From the NCBI GenBank assembly GCA_031472005.1, contig PZJY01000001.1:3844001-3908000 (forward strand): a stretch of DNA of 64,000 nt. The letters are read 5' to 3'. A program made the translations under genes and the position numbers. This document shows positions 23,618 to 34,911 of the stretch, piece by piece; the stretch's first letter is position 1, and the number at the start of each line of letters is the position of its first letter. This DNA is from Tetracladium setigerum (taxonomy: Eukaryota; Ascomycota; Leotiomycetes; Helotiales). Below the pieces are notes generated by a model. The model ran no database searches. It was not told where the DNA came from and saw nothing but the letters and a program-made list of their open reading frames with translations.

Positions 23618-24179
23618 GAGCATCTTTACGCATGTGGTGGAAATCTTTTAGCGGGAGTTGGGAAATGGAAGGAATGGAGATCGTCGAGATCTCTTGAGGA
23701 GTAACATGAAATTTATGACCAGGCTGTATCTTGAATCTTGGAATGAGAGAGATGCAGCATAGCAATAACAATATGCCTGAGTTATCACAAACCGCGAGAC
23801 TGCACGAAGTTTTTTTCCCCGGGTCTCGTGACTTTATTGCTACCTAGCGAACCTCAAAACTTGTTCGCCCTCTCTAACAAACCAAACTAGCTTGCTCAAA
23901 CAGAACTGAGATTCACTCAGCAAGCAAAACGTGAATGCTCTCTCTCCCTCCTTCCACACTCAAATTTTCAGTATTAGACGCCACAACCGCTCTGAGCTCA
24001 TCCTCAAATTCTTTCCACACAGCAACCAATTCATTCTTTGGTAGCAAATAACGATACAGCTCACTAGGCTGGATCCACCTTTTAGTCCAGATAGAACCTA
24101 CACACGCCGTCTCAAGAAGGCTGCTACGATCTCTGTCTCACGTTCGCCATTTTCAAGTACATCACCATCATCCTACACC
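23618..24179. other. Intergenic between YNG2 and FolB-domain gene
   Basis: 562 bp; the 3' half is pyrimidine-rich as expected of a fungal promoter. No gene seen. Confidence 0.55.
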
Positions 24180-25134
24180 ATGTCTCTACCACACACCCAG
24201 ATTCACGTCAACAATCTCATCACAAACCTGCCCCTCAGCACCGACGCCTGGGGTCGCCAGTCCAAGTCCCAACCAGTTCTCATTTCCGTATCCGTCTCTC
24301 TTCACCAAGCCTTCACGAGCTCTTCTTCTACGGATACCGTTGCACCAAGCACCATTCACTATGGATTACTCAGTAAATCGATTCTGAAATTCTGTGATAA
24401 TCACGTGGCAGAGTACAAATCTGACGAAGATGAGACCACTTCACCGCGCTCTCTGGAGTCGTTTGCGATAGGGATGAGGAACTGGTTGTATAGCTCTGAA
24501 GGGGTTCTGCAAGTAGATGTGGTGGAATCCTTGAGAGTCAAGGTATTCTTGCCAAAGGGAAGTTTGTTGGGAAGTGGGGTGGGAATCGAGAAGGTCTTTA
24601 GATCTCAGGCAGCGCAAGGAGAATCGTTTGAAACGAGACTCTCGAATTTGTTTCTCAAAGATTTGAGAATCCCTTGCATCATCGGTGTTAATCCACATGA
24701 AAGGGAGGCGAAACAGATCGTAGTCTCAAATGTGGTTTTGGAGGACTGGGCTTTCGATACCAGGAAACAGGATAACTTCGTGAATTTTGAGAAAGCAATT
24801 GTGGAGGTTAGTTCCCACTCCCTTTAACGTACACATATACACATGTATTTAATTGACCCTTCTCTAACCTCAATTTGACATATAGGCGATATCAAACTCA
24901 AGTTTCCAAACACTGGAGGCTATGACGACACGAATCACAGAGGTTGTCATCAAAGACTTCCTAGCCAAAGAATGGATCAATAAATATCCAAGAATTAGGA
25001 TATTACTTGAGAAGCCAACTGCGGTTACCTGGGCTGACGCACCTGGTGTGGAGGTTTTGGTCGAGAGTAACCCACATATGAATCCGAGCGTTAAAGCTTC
25101 TTGGGATGATTATACAGGATATAAAGTCTTGTAG
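24180..25134 (+). CDS. Dihydroneopterin aldolase-like protein with two FolB domains
   Basis: Exons 24180-24806 and 24886-25134 (79 bp intron, GTTAGT...CTAACC...TATAG) give 291 residues. Residues 1-145 form a diverged FolB half (IHVNNLITNLPL, QPVLISVSVSL, STIHYGLLSKSIL). Residues ~160-291 form a better-conserved half (LRIPCIIGVNPHEREAKQIVV, then IRILLEKPTAVTWADAPGVEV, with the FolB-type Glu and Lys). FolB cleaves dihydroneopterin in folate synthesis. Fungi usually carry this activity in the trifunctional FOL1 protein, so a separate tandem FolB protein may have another pterin-related role. The first half may be structural only. Confidence 0.85.
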
Positions 25135-25835
25135 ATCAGCTTAGATATGTCCAATGATCTTGCTTGCAAGTTAAATGGAAGACTACATCGCAATTGTCGG
25201 TGACCTACAAAAGATTTTCGAGCGATTAAACTTTCCATCTCATCCTCTTGTTTCCAAGAGCAAAGAAAGATCATATTGGTGTGCGAGCAAAACTTTGTTC
25301 GGTACGACAAATTCCATTATCTATCCTTTAGAATTGTACTTGTTAGAAAATAGTCTCACAAGATAGATGCAAAAATGGGTCTTAAGAAACATGAAAATGT
25401 GTTCTGGACATGCCATCATCCCCAGTCACCAAATTATTCGACCCGTTACCCAAATCAAGCTTTTTAATCTTTTCTATGGCATGGCCAAAGATTGATACGT
25501 CTACTTTATAAGACTTGTGCTTGACAAAAGCCACATTATGCTCATAATCTTCTGCACTCATCTGGCATACTCTGGGACTGAAGCTCGAGGCACCGCCACT
25601 ACTCCTCCCAACATCTTTGCGCTGTTCTTCGCTTTGGCAAATCAAAATACCTATCTCCTACATGTCCCGCTATCATGTACTCGATTAATGAACATTTTCT
25701 CTGTGTTCGCCGAACGGCAATGCTCCGGACTGTCTCATTTCTTTCGTTCGGATTTCCTCCCAAAGGGTCTGTATCTACGATCTGGTATTATATCTATCTT
25801 CTCCATTCCAACAACAGCAATAGCGCAAAACATTT
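25135..25835. other. Intergenic, between convergent 3' ends
   Basis: About 700 bp between the FolB-domain gene and the DUF3605 gene. Small frames on both strands show no motif; nothing is called. Confidence 0.5.
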
Positions 25836-26821
25836 TCAAACCCTCCGGCTCAGTGGAATATCACCCCCAGTAATCTCCTCCACAAACTTCGGGTCCGGGT
25901 CATACAGCATGACGTGAAAATGCTCCACGGCATGGATGGATTTCAAACTCTTCCAGTTCTTGAACCAAATCACCTGAACAGAATCTCCCAGGTCAGTAAC
26001 ATATTCACCTATTCATCTCAAACAAAGAACCGGAGGAATTATGGAGGAGAAAAGGATGAGGAGAGCGTACATTCTCATCACCACATTTGGAAACAAATGT
26101 TTTGTTGACATATTCGTCAATCTCGGCACGAGCTTGTGGTGTCAAGTCATCGGTTGCGGGATCATCAAGAAGCTCGAATTTAGTCCAGATTACTAGATGG
26201 ACCTTTTCATCAAATCAGTATTCATAAATTTGAACCAGTTCCCTTCCCATCATCCTCCCGTCCGTTTCATATCCATCACCCTCACCATCATATCGCAGGC
26301 CAAAAGAAAGGGAATAACTCACAATCTTCTCATCCAACCCATAAGGCCAATCATTCCACAGCACCTTCAGATCCCTCTCAATATCTTCAAACGCCTTCCT
26401 ATCACCCATCTCCATCCCGCCATCGCCACCCCATCCCAGCCTCTTTTGCACTACAAACTCCATCACACTCCCCCATTCTCTCTTTAACTCATAATTAAAC
26501 TCCAAATACCTCCTTAAATCAGAAGGTAGTCGTTGGAATTTATCGATCCGGTTGGTGAGGATCAGGGACTTTACGGTAGTCCAGGGCAGAGAGGTGTAAT
26601 CTTTGCTGTTTTGATTTGTCAATTGGTGGTTCTTAGTTGTTGGGGTGATTGGGAATGGGAATGGGGAATTGGCTATAGGAAGAGGTGAAAACGGACTCGG
26701 GTGTAGATATTATACGAATGTCTTTTTCGGAGAGGTTGAGAAGGAATGGTGGGGGTTGAGGGGTTTGCAAGGGTGGTGGGACGTTGACGTTCCAGTAGTG
26801 GAGGGGGGTTGTTGATCCCAT
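25836..26821 (-). CDS. DUF3605 family protein (N-acetylglucosamine-induced protein 1-like)
   Basis: Exons (minus): 26821-26693, 26631-26323, 26202-26071 and 25973-25836; introns 61, 120 and 97 bp; 235 residues. The domain reads in order: HYWNVNVP, PFLLNLSEKD, NRIDKFQRLPSDLRRYLEF, GSVMEFVVQKRLGW, LWNDWPYGLDEKIV, then after intron 2 VHLVIWTKFEL and after intron 3 VIWFKNWKSLKSIHAVEHFH. These are the family's conserved blocks. Biochemical function is unknown; family members are sometimes annotated as GlcNAc-induced. The first intron uses a weak donor (GTTTTC) chosen because it keeps frame and restores the domain, so residues 43-60 are the least sure. Confidence 0.82.
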
Positions 26822-27966
26822 TTCTTGAATCTTTAGGGTGTTCGATAGTAGATTGTTAGGTATTGGGATCAAGGTTGAAAGGTTTGATGTTGGCAAGAGT
26901 GGATGAAATGTGTTGAGTCTGTGGTGAGTGGCTAGCGGGTGAGGTGAGGTTTTCGGGTCTTGGCGTATTTGTTGTCATCGCTGGAATAAGATTGTTGTTG
27001 GTTAATCTTTGTGTTAGTCTTGGAAACATTTTAAGTTTGACATTTGTATTATTCTCAATGTAACCGTATTGTTCAAACTTTGTAATGCGTGTACGTTGTT
27101 CTTCTACGCGTTTCGTCTCTGTATTTCTCCCTCTTCACCACACCAAGGTCTAGCACGTCAAATATCAACCATGATTGGAAATGGCAAGGGATTTATGGAT
27201 TAGCATGGAGAGTTCTCTCTTTCTAATTGCTCTCAATAAATATATAATTAAGTGGCGAAATCCAAAATGTTTTCTCTCTCTGTGTTTCTCTCGAGTTGGA
27301 TCGAAGCAGCTGGGCAATCTAGTTTCATCACTCCAAAAGCGCAGGAATTCATGTATCAGAAGTTTTAAATGAGAATCACGGACAGGCCATATCTCTGTCG
27401 AATTTATCTCGCCAACATTACATCTTCTCAGTTTGTGATGTATTTGAGTAGAATTAGAGAAATCAAACACGTATTTCAAGCTCGCGAAAAAGCTTTCATT
27501 CAATATTTTCCAACTTTCAAACACAAACAAACACAAACAACTTTCTGCTACACTCCTACATCTCGCTACAAGCATTCCCTGATCCCGATATCATATTCTT
27601 TATAGGCGATCTATTCAATGTTGGACGTGAATGGAAGACCGCCCTTGGCAACAATGCAAATCCAGCTTGGACAAACAAGCAGAGACCGTCCATTTCATCA
27701 CGACATCTTAGACCGAAAATAGAGGCGAAATATGAAGAAACATTGAACACACATGAATGTTAATCTCAGGGAGCCTGATAATGGGAAAGAGCAAGTTTGC
27801 AGAAGTCGAGAGAGTTTCTATTTTTCTGATGTCTATGATGATCTGATGTCGTTGAAGATAGCCGTTGCCCCAAAAAATCTAGAAAATCCTTCTGATGATG
27901 AACTGGACTGCCATAACAGTAGGTTGCTTAAAGTTCCACCACTTAGTTTCCGTCCAAGCCATTGTC
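26822..27966. other. Intergenic, AT-rich
   Basis: 1.1 kb between two minus-strand genes, so it includes the DUF3605 promoter and the 3' side of the secreted-protein gene. A 136-codon minus frame (27165-27575) and an open plus stretch near 27600-27760 have no family motif; neither is called. Confidence 0.5.
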
Positions 27967-28591
27967 TTAAGCGGTGGGAGTAGGGGCCAAGTTCTCCAAG
28001 TAGAGGTATCCCCAGATGGTGCCTAAAAGAATGGTTGCCAAGTCAGCCCTTAACTTCAAAACAAAACGAATCCTCTCCACGTAAACTGGTCAATAAATAT
28101 CTCACATACCGGCAGGACGTTCGGCTGCGGCAAGCGTGTATCCTCCACTAACTTGGCTCCAGATACCAGCATCGGTCTGAGGGCAGGTAGAGACGATCGT
28201 GTTAAACCATCTCACCAAGTCGATCGTTTGGAAACAAGTGGGTTCATTGCCACTTGTGACAACGCTGCAAACCGAGAAGCCAGCGGTACCATACTCATAA
28301 ATACGTTCGCAGGAGTTGGCCTTGGTGAGGCAGCGGGTGCTGCCGGGTCCAAGATTGCTCACGCCGCGCTTGACTTGGTCGACAAGAGGCCCGGTGAGGG
28401 GGTCATTGCACTGGATGCTACCAGATTGTCTTCCGACCTTGAGACGAACACAATAGTCAGTCCTGACTATCAAATTGAAATGTAGAAACCAAATTCTGGA
28501 GAAGTCTTACCAAAGCAGCGGCCTCAACGGGGATGGCAGATCCGGCGACGAGAGATGCCAAAGTGGCAGTGATGAGAGTGGAAACACGCAT
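27967..28591 (-). CDS. Small secreted six-cysteine protein (effector-like)
   Basis: Exons (minus): 28591-28511, 28437-28110 and 28022-27967; introns 73 bp (GTAAGA...CTGAC...CAAG) and 87 bp (GTATGT...CTGAC...TTTAG); 154 residues. Exon 1 encodes a complete signal peptide (MRVSTLITATLASLVAGSAI) with a likely cut near residue 26. The mature part of ~125 residues has exactly six cysteines, enough for three disulfides, around phrases SIQCNDPL, YGTAGFSVCS and FNTIVSTC, and ends GYLYLENLAPTPTA. The spacing resembles a widespread group of short fungal secreted proteins, but I cannot name a family. A host-interaction role is a guess from size, secretion and cysteine content. Without the third exon the protein would stop early after ERPAG. 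Confidence 0.8.
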
Positions 28592-31500
28592 GTTTGATGT
28601 TTGGTTGAGTTTTGGATGGAGAGAGGGAGATGATGATGATGATGATGTTGATGAGGAGTGATGAAAGAAAGATCTCTTCTGAACGTCTTCCTGACTCTTT
28701 ATATACTTTACAGGACATCCATTCTCTGTGTTGTTGAGTCTAGAAGCCGTGATTACCTCTTCCAATGACCTTCGTAACTCCAAAAGCAGACTCTCTTGCA
28801 GCCCCCATCATGATACCCCATTGTTTTTGAAAGAGCTGATCAGAATATTAATTGTCCAAAAGAGGCATTACGCGAATTTTCCAGTGTAACACTGCCAGCT
28901 GGAGCCATTGGGGTTTTCGGTCTGCTTCCTCACAGAGGTAGTGCAGAGTAAACTGTAGCCAATAGAAGATTCATTTGAGGAAGATTGATATCTTTGCCTA
29001 CCCCATAGTCGATAATAAGCTTATTTCAATGCTGGTCAAGTTGCGTGGAACTTCGGTTACCTTTCCGCCACCCTTCCTATGCTCGACCCGGAGGTCCACA
29101 CTCGGAAGTTCGCAGTTCAATCCCTGACATGTCTGTCGTAGTGAAATAAGCTTCTCTGACAAGAACTATCAAGAACAGTTCGTAGATTTAGAGTAGCAAT
29201 GAATATAATTCGGCAATTGAGTGCCGTAGTACTGAAAGTTTTGAGGAGTCGTATCTGCGGGTCAGGTCAGCATCATCACTTGTCAGAGTAGGGTTTGTTT
29301 AATTCAGTGAGGCAAAAGTAATATTCACAGTCTCTTTTTTCACGGCAGACCTAATGAAATGAAGATTTTTCAATCTCTATCAACTCAACTTTTGGTATGT
29401 CGAGAAAGTAAAAAGCGCTCAAGATCGGAGAGTCAAGAGACTAACAACTTGAAAATTAAAGTACTCTAGGAAACCCAATGCCCTGAAAAACCGAATGTTC
29501 CTTGGAAAGTTTTGTCTTGGCTTTTCAGGGCTTACTAGATCCACAAGTGGCTCTTTTGTGCAACTGTTTATAGATTGGTTGGCTTGGAAAAGGGGTTGTG
29601 GGGCGACACATTTGTATCACCGTACGACCCTTAAAGTATGAAATCTTTCCTTCCCTCTTACTTTTCGACGCTTCTGAAATAATGGCACCGGGGTGAAGCT
29701 CTCTAGTTCAAGGTATAGATAAGGCTGACAATGGTTGCATCAAAAGATGAGACGAGAATTTGACTTCTTCGATTGCCATTTTCTGGCATTGCTCCAGACC
29801 CCGGCCATCTTCAATGCAAGCGGATTACAACTGAGACCAGGATTCAGAAAGTAAACACAAAGCTTTAAAATCACCCCATTGTTCTCATTTTATTTCATGG
29901 TTCAGATATCCTCCCTTGAACATCACAGTATTGTCTTCCGTAGGGTGTGTTCTATCAAGCCTCAAACGAAATCTTGCAATGAGGGCAGTTCTCGCAACAG
30001 CCGCAATACCTGATGTTCAAAAATCTTAAAAAATGCCTCCCGTAAATCTCGGTTCATTGTGGACAATCTAGTGAAAACTCAGTATTAGCATAGCGGAAAT
30101 GAGCATAACTTTTCAAGGTGCTTAAAATAGCCGGTTCCGTCGATCTTATGTGAGAAAACTACGCTCATCATGTGGAGAAGCATATGCTTAGGATCTCGGG
30201 CCCCGAAATCTTTTTCTCGCCTATTAGGCTATTTCAACTTCTCCAATATGCTTGCCCGATATTTATAGCGCTTTTGATAGCCTAAGGAATTCATCATATC
30301 TAATGAAAAAGTTGGCGAAAATGTTACTGCCAACTACGAAGTTACAGTCTTGGCACATATTCATACGCAAACCTGGAGGTTTGCTTAGAAAACGGAGGCC
30401 CGCCCCACATGCAACTTTCTAGTTCTGTATATAATACCACCCAATCATTTGAGTAGAAGAGGGCATGCTTATGGGTGTTGTGGTTCATTATGCCAAGTAA
30501 AATCCTTCTTCCACAAATTGCGTACAAATATTCACGTTTTGGATAGCCGCTCCGACCGTCGTTTTAACTCTGAGCTCCCTGTATTTTGCAGATACACTCA
30601 ATGATGATTTTTCAAACCTTAATCAGTCCATCTTGAGTGCTTTGTTCTTGGCAAAAGATCCATCTAGTTCACTAAAAGGAGCACTTGATGGTCGACATTA
30701 TTGTAGATTTTCAAACACAAAGTCAAGGTGACCAACATTGATGTTGTCTCTACCGATAAATGTGTCCGCCATTATTCCTCTTGATTGTCTACACAATTTC
30801 TAGATGGTGTTTATAAACGTTCATTATCTCGGTGCCAAGCATTTCGAAAGCTCTACAGCGGAGTTGAAGTAAGCGCCAGAGCAACCAGCTTATTTACGGA
30901 TATCGAAGCCGAGAAGCGGATTCCCCTTGTAGAAAGATATGCACATACTGTCATAGCCTTAGGCTAGTGCGGCATAGCAAAAAGGAAGAGAACGACGGGC
31001 GAGATTGGGATGCGCTAGCCAGCCGTTTCACTTCCAGTCTGCCTGTCGAATAATTTGACGTTTTGGTTGTACAAATTTGCTAGTCTCCAATATCTAGATT
31101 CTATTCATCAATTCATGATTTCCGACACAAGTGATTCGATACCACCTTCCTACAGGGGCATGTGTTGTCAGAAAATGGAGTTGGAAGCTCTCCCATTCTC
31201 TGCTTGGCATCAACCCTTTCTCACTTCACTCAACATTCATTCATTCCATTTCTTTTACCTTGAAAAACGCTCTCATAATTTCTCTTTCTCACTCATACTT
31301 TCGTCTCAAATTCCTTCAAGTCCTCCAATCCTATGCCCTTCAACCCCGCTTCACTTCTTCCCTCCAAATGCACAAAGGCACCAACCTTTCCTTTCATCGT
31401 CAATCAAACACATTTAGTAAATAATGCCAACTTAAATACAACTACTTGTCAAAAGCAAAAAAAAAGCAAGTCTCCGCGGTGGAAGCTTCCAAGACAAGGA

Positions 31501-32630
31501 ACTCGTGGAACTGCTGATGCTTGTGGTAAGTAATTTCTTGCAAGAAGCGTTTGATTCGCTTCTGCAGACTGAGGGACGTATTGACAAGCCGCTTTTGCCC
31601 TCGTTTATATCAGAAATAAACAAATCTAATTCGCCTTCAGACACAATAAACTACCAGACCTAAAAGTAGCTCAGAACGAATACGACGAACCAAGAGCCCG
31701 CCACACGACAAATCCAACACTGAACATTCTAGTGCTTAAATCCTGCCGATTCTACGCACCTACTTTGCCGCGCGAAACAAACAAACGGTCTGGGAATCAG
31801 GAATCATATGTTGTCGATTCTCTCGCAAGTCCCTGAACTCTTCCCGCACAGATCAGCAACCCCTCACACGATCAGCATTCACCTCAAATCTGAGCGACTC
31901 TCAAGACATCTGCCGATGGCCACCCTCCGCGTCCACGAAACATAGTTCCCTCTTATCACCCAGCACATTCCACTACACCCACAACCACGCCAAGTACCCA
32001 ACCTACCAGATAGCAAGCACAGCGGGAGTCTGCAACCTTGCTTCAGACGAACAGGGATGAACGATCTGGATTTTCTGACTTGTCATTCTGACCGATTTAG
32101 CGGTGAGGACGCGAGTTTCCATCGTTGTGTAGCCATTGGTGCCACCAGCCTCTACTTTGAATTATACTGCAGTTTGCATATTGCATTATTGAGTAATAGG
32201 GTCTTGTCAGAAGTACTGAATCGGAAATATGCGAGGAATTTGTGCTCAAAGAGTGGTAATATCCGAGCATTTCGCCCTAACGTATTGTGGTATTTCTTGC
32301 TTAAAAAAGCTATAGCATGAATAACCTTTCCAAGGTCATGATCTCATAATAAAGAGAGAACAATCTGAGTCCGCAGTTGACTGAAAACATCCCGCATCAT
32401 CCTTCCTGCAAGAAACGAGGAAACAAAATCATACTGTTGCCTATAAATTGAAGGAAAAATCAGTCCTCAAATGAAAGTAGAGAATAGAAACCCAACATTT
32501 TCCATGGCATCAATTGCGACTGCCTCAGCCAACGTATATCAAAATAACTCAAGCCACTTCGCCAACAAAACAAAGATCGATGAAATTCGTCAACACTCAA
32601 GTCACATCCTCGTGATATCGATCGAGAATA
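28592..32630. other. Gene-poor AT-rich stretch of 4 kb
   Basis: No frame longer than about 120 codons, no recognisable domain, and no clear terminal repeats. A CT-rich patch at 31190-31420 looks like an orphan promoter-type sequence. The secreted-protein promoter lies at its left end. This could be a decayed repeat region, but I see no identifiable element. Confidence 0.5.
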
Positions 32631-34115
32631 TTATTGTTGGTCGTCTGTTCGGCCATAGTACTGATCAGGGTACTGATCACCCCCGTAGCCACTAGAAAGG
32701 TTGTTGGGAGGTGAAAAGGTGACGTTCCCTGTTCCACTTCCTCCATCTCCTTGACTTGGATTGTTAGTGTCATTTATATTCAACCCTTCCATCGAAATCA
32801 AATCATTGGTCCCTGTACTAGACTGTGAAGGGCGTGAAAGTGGAAGATGTTGCTTATTGTAATCAGTGATCACATCCATTTCCGCTTTCTCATCAGCAAG
32901 TTTTCCCACAAAGAACACTTTGACATTGTGTTCGACAGTGTAGATCTTTTCATAGTTCAATCGGGAAGCCGTATCCAATTTTTCAGACGGATGATTCATC
33001 TTGCATTTAATCGGAGGTCGACTGAGATATTCACCTTCCAGCAGTTCAGCTGATGATCCAGTAGAGTAGATAATGGCGTGGTCTTCAGGGTGACAGCCAG
33101 ATTTTGTTGTCCCTTGACCCCCTAGAAAGATGTGATTAGTAATGAGTAAAACTGAAGAGTGATAGATCTTGTATCTGTTCTTGATTCTTGGAGGCATAGT
33201 AAACTCACGTAAGTTAAAATTGGTCTGATACTAATGTAAGCGTCTGATTGTTCCTTGGTTGAGATTTGAACTTACAGGCATAATGAATGTCCTCTCTTTT
33301 CCGATACAATCAAAAAGCGACGCATCTTTTGATAACCATTTTCGTTGTTTGTGACCACAGTGCCTCTGTTGTTTCTGCCGTCAGGCTCTGACCACAGGAC
33401 CTTGAAAATCTAGCATCATTAAAATATGGTCGTGCAATCTGTCTTAGACTTGTACCAACCTTTCCAAACCGAAAGTGGCGGCTATGATGCGTTTTGAAAT
33501 CTACCCAACATTAGAATTAGGTATCACATTATGCCTTGGGATACTTCACCGTCCGGTGCCCCCTTTCGGGGATTTGTATACTTAGCGGGAATATTCCGGT
33601 ATACGGGGGGTTGGCCATGGCGGTGGCAGGGTCGGTGTGGGAGGCTACATCAAGATTAACAAATTGCCATTGTGGACGGGTTTGGACCTGTGCAACGAGG
33701 AGGAGTATGGACAGTAGCTTACATCGTGGTTCTCGACCCTTGCCCTTCCCTGAATCCTCGTTGGCAGATGACTGCGTAGTCTGATTGGTGGTGTAGTAAT
33801 CATATTCTGCGGGACCGGCATCAGAGACACTGTCAAAGCCAGTGTACTGGTTCTGATTCTGTGAGTATGATGCGGAACTGGCAAAATTATCATTGTACTG
33901 GGTCGGATTTGGTGGGTATGGTGCATCGTCGTCATACGCGTATTCAAATTGTCCTGCATAAGGTATCAGTCTGTTAAATTTGACAAGAATATTGGAGGAG
34001 GTTCTTAGATCATCTACTCACCGCTTCCGTCAACACGGTAACGTTTCCAACGGTTCGAACTTGGATCGTGGTACAATTCGCTCCATGCAGACCACGAGCC
34101 ATAATGGGAAGACAT
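32631..34115 (-). CDS. DUF6590-domain protein, six exons, one doubtful splice
   Basis: Exons (minus): 34115-34022, 33953-33723, 33500-33460, 33409-33276, a tiny exon near 33224-33205, and 33121-32631 (about 336 residues). The N-terminus is Tyr/Asn/Gln/Ser-rich (EYAYDDDAPYPPNPTQYND). The DUF6590 core reads HHSRHFRFGKIFKVLWSEPDG, MRRFLIVSEKRGHSLC, LPILTY, then GQGTTKSGCHPEDHAIIYS. The tail is Gly/Ser/Asn/Pro-rich with YGGDQYPDQYYG. The strong donor GTGAGT after LPILTY leaves the next exon one base out of frame; the weaker GTTTAC four bases on keeps it. Intron 2 (33501-33722) is long and may hide more coding sequence, since its first ~140 bp are open. Function of the family is unknown. Confidence 0.75.
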
Positions 34116-34911
34116 CGTTGAATTTGGAAGAGACGTGAATGGTAAGGTATTTGAAGTTTGGTTATATATCGTGTGTCTCTTCAATCTCTTGCCCACCCCC
34201 AGATTCCAGGAATCTGACTTTCATTTTATACCTAACCAATACGAATGCGGCTCTGTGGCCATGGTACTGTACAACGTCCTCGTTGAGGGTGTTGACAGAT
34301 GCCATGATGGAGGTGTGGTGAGTTGTGCATGGGAGTGGACAAGAGCTGCATCGTAATTATCAAGAAATGTGATTGGAAATGGAAGTGCCTCCGCAGTTGA
34401 AGAGTGTGGAGGAAAGTGTACGTGGGCTAAAGTGTCGAGAGAGAGAGAGCGAGGTTGTTGTTCGGCCGATGGTGGTGGTGTTGGTGTTGAATTAATATTG
34501 TGGTTGACTGGGGTAGACCGGGGTTGGGTTGACGACTGGGAACACTGCATACATGCACGCCACATACACCCCTAACACCCGATGCTGCTTTACACTTTAT
34601 TACACTTTCGGGACTTTTACTTTTCTCTCTTTTCTCTCTTTCCTCAGCTTGTGCTCTCGCTGAAACGCCAACCACAAGATGTCACGCGAGACTGTCGTCC
34701 AACAATCCAAGGATTGGGAATCCTAATTCATTCCACCCCTTTTATCCTTGCGAGGCTGTCTCCTCAATACGCTACTGTGCCGCCACCTCTAAGGAGTATT
34801 AAGTTGTCATTCCCACGGTCTCTAATCCACATCTTGACGACTCGATGTCCCAAATACTTCTGATGTTCTGTGGCACGAATAAGAGATCATCCGACCAGCT
34901 TTCATCTATAT
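34116..34911. promoter_or_regulatory. Divergent promoter, DUF6590 gene and coiled-coil gene
   Basis: About 800 bp with a GA repeat near 34435-34450 and CT-rich sequence at 34610-34650. No gene supported. Confidence 0.5.

Noticed and set aside
27600..27765. Open plus-strand stretch reading GDLFNVGREWKTALGNN
   Set aside because: It looks somewhat protein-like but has no start, no partner exon and no family I can name; too weak to call.
29109..29125. GTTCAATCC resembling a tRNA T-loop
   Set aside because: The flanking bases do not pair as a T stem, and no matching acceptor or D arm is found at the right distance.
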